The notes beneath the pieces are model-generated. The model was not told the origin of the DNA and did no database searches. It was given only the letters and a program-made list of their open reading frames with translations. A program made the translations under genes and the position numbers. Shown in pieces: positions 1-4,751 of a stretch of 6,245 bases of DNA. The stretch comes from UBA9547 sp044349205 (GTDB lineage: Bacteria; Bacteroidota; Bacteroidia; Cytophagales; UBA9547): NCBI GenBank assembly GCA_044349205.1, contig JBIKRJ010000144.1:1-6245 (forward strand), given 5' to 3'. Numbering within the stretch: the first letter of the stretch is position 1; every line of letters begins with the position of its first letter.

Positions 1-1023
1 CTAGACCGATTTGATATACTTGAAATTCGGTTCAAAGGTGGTAGAAAAGACTTTTTTCGTAACAACCAGCAATTGGAATTGTACACAGGCGACCCTGTGA
101 TGGTGGATACTGGTTCGGGAACGCACTTGGGTTTTGTTTCCATGCAGGGCGAACTGGTGCGCATACAAATGAAAAAACACCAAGTGGCCAACAACGACAA
201 CATTACAGCCATTTTGCGCAAGGCTTCAGAAAAAGACATTGAAAAATATCAATATTCTAAAAACCGCGAACTGCCCACCTTGTTCCGTACCAGAACTATT
301 GTTCAAGACCTGAAGCTGAACATGAAACTTTCGGATGTGGAATACCAAGCCGATGGTTCCAAGGCTACTTTTTACTATTCTGCCGAAGAGCGCGTAGATT
401 TTCGCGAACTCATCAAAGTATTGGCTGGCGAGTTCAAAGTGCGCATCGAAATGAAACAGATAAGCCTTCGCCAAGAGGCAGGTAGGTTGGGCGGAATTGG
501 GGTGTGCGGAAGAGAATTGTGTTGCTCCACTTGGCTTACCGATTTCAAAAATGTAAACACTTCGGCGGCTCGTTACCAAAACTTGTCCATCAACCCCACC
601 AAAATTTCGGGGCAATGCGGTCGTTTGAAATGTTGCCTAAACTACGAATTGGAAACCTACATGGAGGCCTGGAAAGATATTCCACAAGTAGAAGCGCCAC
701 TCCAAACCGAAAAAGGCCCTGTGGCTTTGCAAAAAACCGACATCTTCAGAAAGATAATGTGGTTCAGTTACAAGCAGGAAACCGATTGGTATCCCTTGCC
801 TATTTCAGACGTTGTAAAGGTACAGGAAATGAATAAAAAAGGCGAAAAGCCTGAACTCATCGATGTCTCTGGATTGGTCATAACCACTAAAGTGGAAGAA
901 AGCAAACCACTTAATTACGACTTAATGCAAATGGATAAAAAGTACACCAACAAAAAGAAGAAAAACAAAAACCGCCACAAACCTAGCGGCAACGGCGCCT
1001 CTTCTCCACGAAAAAATGACTAA
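1..1023 (+). CDS. ricT: PSP1-domain protein, RicT/YaaT family (5' end cut by window edge)
   Basis: The frame is open from base 1, and codons before the internal TTG at 73 encode family-like sequence (LEIRFKGGRKDFFRN), so the true start is upstream. From my memory of Bacteroidota homologues, about 45-55 N-terminal residues are missing. The PSP1 core spans roughly codons 5-220. Its hallmark is two cysteine clusters, CGRELCC (first Cys codon at 505) and CGRLKCC (from about 616), joined by an SINPTKISGQ-type segment. In Bacillus subtilis RicT, equivalent cysteines help bind Fe-S clusters in the RicA-RicF-RicT complex, which promotes RNase Y-dependent mRNA processing. Whether that partnership exists here is inference, since no ricA or ricF is present. 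The C-terminus is a lysine/asparagine-rich, probably disordered tail (about 940-1020) that may contact nucleic acid. The last 8 bases overlap gldH, suggesting coupling. Family assignment is firm; the cellular role in this phylum is less certain. Confidence 0.92.
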   Translation, partial: LDRFDILEIRFKGGRKDFFRNNQQLELYTGDPVMVDTGSGTHLGFVSMQGELVRIQMKKHQVANNDNITAILRKASEKDIEKYQYSKNRELPTLFRTRTIVQDLKLNMKLSDVEYQADGSKATFYYSAEERVDFRELIKVLAGEFKVRIEMKQISLRQEAGRLGGIGVCGRELCCSTWLTDFKNVNTSAARYQNLSINPTKISGQCGRLKCCLNYELETYMEAWKDIPQVEAPLQTEKGPVALQKTDIFRKIMWFSYKQETDWYPLPISDVVKVQEMNKKGEKPELIDVSGLVITTKVEESKPLNYDLMQMDKKYTNKKKKNKNRHKPSGNGASSPRKND

Positions 1024-1504
1024 GGCTTTCTCACATATTCTTTTTGGGCTGCTCTTTCTTTTACTGGCCACCTCATGCGACAAAACAAGGGTTTTCGAAG
1101 AAAACCACGAACTGAAGGACCGCAGCTGGTACATAGACAGCTTGCAACGCTTCTCCTTTCAAATACAAGATGTATCCAAACCCTACAATGTTTTAATCAA
1201 CCTTCGCAATTCTGACACCTATCCCTACTATAATTTGTTCCTACGCTATTATTTGACCGATTCTGTAGGAAATGAATTAAAGTCTCAGCAATTGGAATTG
1301 ATGCTAATGGATGCCAAAACTGGCAAACCACAAGGAACAGGTCTGGGCGATATTTTTAACCATCAATTTGATTTGCTGCACGGGTTCCGTTTTCCAAAAA
1401 CCGGAACTTACAATATGACATTAAAACAATATATGCGCCAAGACCCCTTGCCCGATATCTATTCCATCGGATTGCGCATAGAACACACGAGCATGAAAAA
1501 ATAA
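1016..1504 (+). CDS. gldH: Gliding motility lipoprotein GldH
   Basis: This 162-residue protein has a lipoprotein signal peptide: a short basic start (MTK), a hydrophobic stretch at residues 8-18, and a lipobox ending ATS-C with the lipidated cysteine at residue 21. The mature part has the GldH pattern, including FSFQIQDVSKPYNVLINLRN, a YPYYNLFLRY segment, a GTGLGDIF motif and a C-terminal IGLRIE strand. Total length fits the family. GldH is one of the lipoproteins needed for gliding in Flavobacterium johnsoniae; its exact biochemical role is unknown. It should sit in the cell envelope, lipid-anchored. The ATG at 1016 lies inside the end of the PSP1 gene (8 bp overlap). Its leader is A-rich with no Shine-Dalgarno, as is common in Bacteroidota. 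A gldH next to the PSP1/ricT gene is, as I recall, a recurring arrangement in this phylum and supports the call. Presence of gldH alone does not prove that the organism glides. Confidence 0.88.
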   Translation: MTKAFSHILFGLLFLLLATSCDKTRVFEENHELKDRSWYIDSLQRFSFQIQDVSKPYNVLINLRNSDTYPYYNLFLRYYLTDSVGNELKSQQLELMLMDAKTGKPQGTGLGDIFNHQFDLLHGFRFPKTGTYNMTLKQYMRQDPLPDIYSIGLRIEHTSMKK

Positions 1505-1506
1505 CC

Positions 1507-2571
1507 ATGCAAAACATAGTCGTTAAAGTAGGTAGCAATGTTTTGACCCAATCAAATGGCGATTTGGATTTGGGTGTGCTGCGATTACTGTGCCAGCAGT
1601 TGGCTCATTTGCGTACAGAGGGACACCACGTAGTGCTCGTTTCTTCGGGGGCTGTCGCTTCTGGTAGAAATTTGACTTCCCTGCCAACAAAAACCGACGA
1701 TGTAAGCCGCAGACAGGTATTGGCCGCCGTTGGACAAGTGAAGTTAATTTCACTATATGCCGAGGTTTTCAAGGAATTTGGTTTCTTGTGTGCACAAGTA
1801 CTGGTTACCAAAGAAGATTTTAGGGACAGGGGACACTACTTGAACATGAAAAACTGTTTGGAAGCCCTGCTGAAAAACGGCATTGTGCCCGTTGTCAATG
1901 AAAATGATGTGGTATCGGTTACCGAACTGATGTTTACCGACAACGACGAACTTGCCGGATTAGTTTCGTCGATGTTGGGGGTAGACCGGTTGATTATTCT
2001 TTCCAATGTAGACGGAATTTTCACGGGAAACCCCAAAGAACCCAATTCTGAACTTATTTCTGTAATAGATTACAAGCAACCAAATCTAGAGCAATACATT
2101 TCCAAAGAGAAATCGGCTTTTGGGCGTGGGGGGATGTTAACCAAAAGCAAAATCGCACACAAAGTGGCGGGTTTGGGCATACACGTACACATAGCCAATG
2201 GTAAAACCGATGGGGTACTTACCAAAATACTTTCGGGAAAAGGTGCTGGAACACATTTTCTACCTAAAAAAAATGCCTCTACCATCAAAAGATGGGTGGC
2301 CAATGCCGAAGGGCTGGCCAAAACCGCCATTGTGATTGACGAGGGAGCTTGCAAGGCCTTACTTTCCGACAAGCCCACTAGCCTTCTTCCTGTGGGCGTA
2401 AAAAATATTGAAGGTTCTTTTGCCAAAGGCGAAATAGTGAAAATCAAAGATTCTAGTGGTAATATATTGGGTTTGGGCAAGACACAATTTGCCTCTGACA
2501 AGCTAGAAGAAATGAAAACCGAAAAACGCCAAAAAGAACTGGTACATTACGATTACTTGTACCTGTACTAA
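1507..2571 (+). CDS. proB: Glutamate 5-kinase (ProB)
   Basis: ProB phosphorylates L-glutamate with ATP to gamma-glutamyl phosphate, the first step of proline synthesis, in the cytoplasm. The 354-residue product is close to the usual size (E. coli 367). The amino-acid-kinase domain (about 1-250) shows VVKVGSN at 5-11, VSSGAVASGR at 45-54, the VNENDVV glutamate-site motif at 130-136, the FTDNDELA motif at 143-150, LSNVDGIFTGNP at 165-176 and GRGGMLTK at 206-213. A C-terminal PUA domain follows (about 260-335), including an LLPVGV segment near 293-298. The start codon lies 2 bp after the gldH stop, and its stop overlaps the next ATG (TAATG), so it is embedded in the transcript and probably translated by coupling. 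The partner proA (glutamate-5-semialdehyde dehydrogenase) is not in the window. Feedback inhibition by proline is typical of the family but cannot be read from sequence here. Confidence 0.97.
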   Translation: MQNIVVKVGSNVLTQSNGDLDLGVLRLLCQQLAHLRTEGHHVVLVSSGAVASGRNLTSLPTKTDDVSRRQVLAAVGQVKLISLYAEVFKEFGFLCAQVLVTKEDFRDRGHYLNMKNCLEALLKNGIVPVVNENDVVSVTELMFTDNDELAGLVSSMLGVDRLIILSNVDGIFTGNPKEPNSELISVIDYKQPNLEQYISKEKSAFGRGGMLTKSKIAHKVAGLGIHVHIANGKTDGVLTKILSGKGAGTHFLPKKNASTIKRWVANAEGLAKTAIVIDEGACKALLSDKPTSLLPVGVKNIEGSFAKGEIVKIKDSSGNILGLGKTQFASDKLEEMKTEKRQKELVHYDYLYLY

Positions 2572-3629
2572 TGTCGCTCAGCGTATCTGAAATAGCACAT
2601 TACCAACGCCAACTTCTTTTGCAAGGATTTGGGCTGGAAGCGCAGGAACGGTTAAAAAACTTTTCAGTACTTGTAATTGGGGCGGGCGGACTTGGCTGTC
2701 CGCTTTTGCAGTATTTGGCCGCCGCAGGCATAGGTCGCATAGGAATTGTAGATGGGGACAAGGTGCAAGACCACAATCTGCATCGCCAAATTTTATATAC
2801 CACTGCCGATGTAGGAAAATCAAAAAGCGCGGTAGCCGCCGAAAGACTGCGCAATATGAATCCCAATATCGAATTGGAGGAATTGCCATTTCTGTTTGAA
2901 AAATCCAATGCGATTGAACTGTTGGGTGGCTACGACTTGTTGGTAGACGGTTCCGACAATTTTTCAACGCGCTACTTAAGCAACGACGCCTGCGTAATCT
3001 TGAACAAGCCTTTGGTTTCAGGTGCCATTTTCAAGTACGAAGGCCAGGTGTCGGTTTTTAATTATCATAACGGACCCACTTATAGGTGTCTATTTCCCGA
3101 ACCTCCTCTTGCGCACGAAAGACCTTCCTGTAGTGAAATAGGTGTTTTGGGAGTTTTGCCAGGTGTAATAGGAAGCATTATGGCAGCAGAAACCATCAAA
3201 ATTGCCGCACAAGTGGGTGAACCCTTATCGGGCAAATTGCTTACCTACGATGCGCTAGGCTGCTCATTCGATACATTTACCTTCTCAACTGTGCCCGAAA
3301 ACAAGCACATCAAAATGTTGGGGCAATATGATTTTGATTGTGACCTAGAAAGCATAAATGAAATTTCATGCAATGAATTAAAGAACCATTTTTCCGAATA
3401 TCTGATTGTCGATGTGCGAGAAAAAGAGGAATATGCCCTTTTCAACATTGGGGGTACAAACATTCCACTTTCTGAGTTGGAAAAAAAAATAGCCGAAATA
3501 CCCAAAAACAAGCATGTAGTTGTCCACTGTCAGGGTGGAAGCCGTAGTAGACAAGCCATTCAAATTTTGCAAAAAAATCACGGGTTTCGCAACCTGCTTA
3601 ACTTATCAAACGGGCTAAGAGACTGGTAA
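2571..3629 (+). CDS. ThiF/MoeB/HesA-type E1 adenylyltransferase fused to a rhodanese domain
   Basis: This E1-like enzyme should adenylate the C-terminal glycine of a ubiquitin-like sulfur carrier (MoaD- or ThiS-type), after which the rhodanese domain can supply sulfur, as in MOCS3/Uba4/MoeZ. The E1 domain (about 7-255) has YQRQ at 11-14, the nucleotide loop GAGGLG at 37-42, DGD at 61-63, NLHRQ at 69-73, K85, DGSDNFSTRYLSND at 126-139 with catalytic D129, and SCSEIGVLGVLPG from 186. R13, R72, K85 and D129 match the MoeB catalytic set shifted by one. The rhodanese domain (about 261-352) has DVREKEEY at 281-288 and the active-site loop CQGGSR at 320-325, so the sulfur-accepting cysteine is intact. 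Oddity: the usual two CxxC zinc pairs are mostly gone (TYRC at 170-173; no cysteines near 243-251). Start and proB stop share one base. No moaD or thiS gene is nearby, so molybdopterin, thiamine or tRNA thiolation roles cannot be separated and no symbol is given. Confidence 0.93.
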   Translation: MSLSVSEIAHYQRQLLLQGFGLEAQERLKNFSVLVIGAGGLGCPLLQYLAAAGIGRIGIVDGDKVQDHNLHRQILYTTADVGKSKSAVAAERLRNMNPNIELEELPFLFEKSNAIELLGGYDLLVDGSDNFSTRYLSNDACVILNKPLVSGAIFKYEGQVSVFNYHNGPTYRCLFPEPPLAHERPSCSEIGVLGVLPGVIGSIMAAETIKIAAQVGEPLSGKLLTYDALGCSFDTFTFSTVPENKHIKMLGQYDFDCDLESINEISCNELKNHFSEYLIVDVREKEEYALFNIGGTNIPLSELEKKIAEIPKNKHVVVHCQGGSRSRQAIQILQKNHGFRNLLNLSNGLRDW

Positions 3630-3660
3630 AAAGGTGTTTTGTGACTCAGCAGTCTTTTTC
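3628..3660 (+). terminator. Weak candidate terminator after the four-gene run
   Basis: Directly after the E1-rhodanese stop, GACT (3643-3646) can pair with AGTC (3651-3654) around a CAGC loop, followed by TTTTT (3655-3659). A longer alternative pairs AAAAAG (3628-3633) with CTTTTT (3654-3659). Position after the last gene of the run and the T-tract fit an intrinsic terminator, but the inner stem is only 4 bp and the outer one is mostly A-T. It could be leaky. Confidence 0.3.
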
Positions 3661-3668
3661 TAATTTAC
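3639..3668 (+). promoter_or_regulatory. Candidate Bacteroidota-type sigma-A promoter for the PorP-like gene
   Basis: TTG at 3639-3641 is followed by exactly 19 bases and then TAATTTAC at 3661-3668, resembling the Bacteroidota consensus TTG-N19-TAnnTTTG. Spacing is ideal, but the -7 element matches only four of its six fixed positions. Transcription would start about 3674-3676, giving a leader of roughly 15 nt before the ATG at 3690. That leader has no Shine-Dalgarno sequence. The element overlaps the candidate terminator. A promoter is expected here because this is the only gap upstream of the gene. Confidence 0.33.
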
Positions 3669-3689
3669 CCACATGATTCCCCACACACC

Positions 3690-4751
3690 ATGCATATCAA
3701 AAAAACGAGTGTTTTGAAGTGGGTAATATTTATTTTTTCCGCTACTTTGTCTTTCCTCGTCAAGGCACAAGACCCACAGTTTTCGCAATACTACTCCGCT
3801 CCCTTGTATTTGAATCCCGCTTTTGCTGGCTCTTCTGGCTGCAGTCGAATGGTGAGTAATTTTCGAAATCAGTGGTTTGCTTTGAACCAGCCTTACAACA
3901 CTTTTGCGTTTTCTTTTGACCACAATATAGACCGCTACAACAGCGGGGTTGGTTTACAGGTTGTTAGCGACCAAGTGGGCAAGAATGGCATTTCAACCTT
4001 GCATGGCTCTTTGTTCTATGCCTACCGAATCGACTTTTCGCCCAAACACAGTTTGCGTGCAGGTATTCAAGGAGGAGTAATGAGCAAACATTTAGATATT
4101 TTCCAGCTAACATTCCCCGACCAGTTTACCAACGACGGATTTCAAGACAACGCCTCGGGCGATTTTGCCAACAAGCGGCTCAGAACTTATTTTGCAAGTA
4201 TCTCAAGCGGAGTTTTATACTATTCGTCCAGTTTTTGGCTGGGCTTGGCTGCACATCACCTCAACGAGCCAAACCAGAGTTTCGTCACAACGAAAGGCAA
4301 TGCGCAGCTTCCTGTAAAGCTTTCCGTACATTCAGGATTCAAGTTTTCAATAAACAAAAAATTGCTGCACGGCAAAATGCCCGAAAAAATAAAATATCTT
4401 ACTCCCACGTTTTTATTCAAGCATCAGGGCTCATTCAATCAGCTAGACTTGGGAATATACTATACTTCAAAACCAGTTTTCATAGGTCTTTGGTACAGGG
4501 GAATTCCGTTTGTGAAAAGCAGTGAAAGTATTACCAATCGCGATGCGTTGGTAATACAAGGAGGTATTCGTTTCGACAAATTGAACATTGGCTATAGTTT
4601 CGACTATACCTTGTCGAAATTGTCGTCCTATGCAAGAGGCTCACATGAAATTTCATTGGGATATGTTTTTTGCGGAGGTTACAAAAAACCCAAACAGCGG
4701 CTTCAAAAATTGCCTTGTCCCGATTTTTACAACGACGAATTAGCGCGTTGA
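3690..4751 (+). CDS. PorP/SprF family type IX secretion-associated outer membrane protein
   Basis: The 353-residue product has a Sec signal peptide (basic MHIKK, hydrophobic core about 8-24, likely cleavage after VKA at residue 26, leaving Q27). The family hallmark follows at once: DPQFSQYYSAPLYLNPAFAG at 28-47. The rest has alternating aromatic and polar strands expected for an outer membrane beta-barrel, including the SHEISLGYVF strand near the end. It closes with a short tail, CGGYKKPKQRLQKLPCPDFY, typical of many members. PorP is required for type IX secretion in Porphyromonas gingivalis, and SprF is needed for export of the adhesin SprB in Flavobacterium johnsoniae. Most genomes carry many paralogues, often paired with a particular cargo, so I give no symbol. 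No large adhesin or protein with a type IX C-terminal domain is beside it. It seems to be transcribed separately from the upstream run, and its 3' end overlaps the convergent repeat gene by 12 bp. Confidence 0.9.
   Translation: MHIKKTSVLKWVIFIFSATLSFLVKAQDPQFSQYYSAPLYLNPAFAGSSGCSRMVSNFRNQWFALNQPYNTFAFSFDHNIDRYNSGVGLQVVSDQVGKNGISTLHGSLFYAYRIDFSPKHSLRAGIQGGVMSKHLDIFQLTFPDQFTNDGFQDNASGDFANKRLRTYFASISSGVLYYSSSFWLGLAAHHLNEPNQSFVTTKGNAQLPVKLSVHSGFKFSINKKLLHGKMPEKIKYLTPTFLFKHQGSFNQLDLGIYYTSKPVFIGLWYRGIPFVKSSESITNRDALVIQGGIRFDKLNIGYSFDYTLSKLSSYARGSHEISLGYVFCGGYKKPKQRLQKLPCPDFYNDELAR
4740..4751. other. Convergent 3'-end overlap of two genes
   Basis: The plus-strand PorP-like gene stops with TGA at 4749-4751 and the minus-strand repeat gene stops with TAA at 4742-4740, so the two reading frames share 12 bp. 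No convincing hairpin with a T-tract lies here for either strand, so transcripts probably run into one another. Confidence 0.9.

Noticed and set aside
73..75. TTG at 73 as the real start of the PSP1 gene
   Set aside because: In-frame codons upstream of it encode conserved family sequence and remain open to base 1, so the gene begins outside the window.
226..615. Minus-strand open frame of 129 codons opposite the PSP1 gene
   Set aside because: The opposite strand encodes the conserved PSP1 domain with its cysteine clusters; this frame shows no family features.
2070..2501. Minus-strand open frame of 143 codons opposite proB
   Set aside because: It lies wholly inside a well-supported proB, has no recognisable motif and looks like an antisense shadow.
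4235..4525. Plus-strand frame of 96 codons inside the PorP-like gene
   Set aside because: It is out of frame with a complete outer membrane protein gene and has no motif or initiation context.
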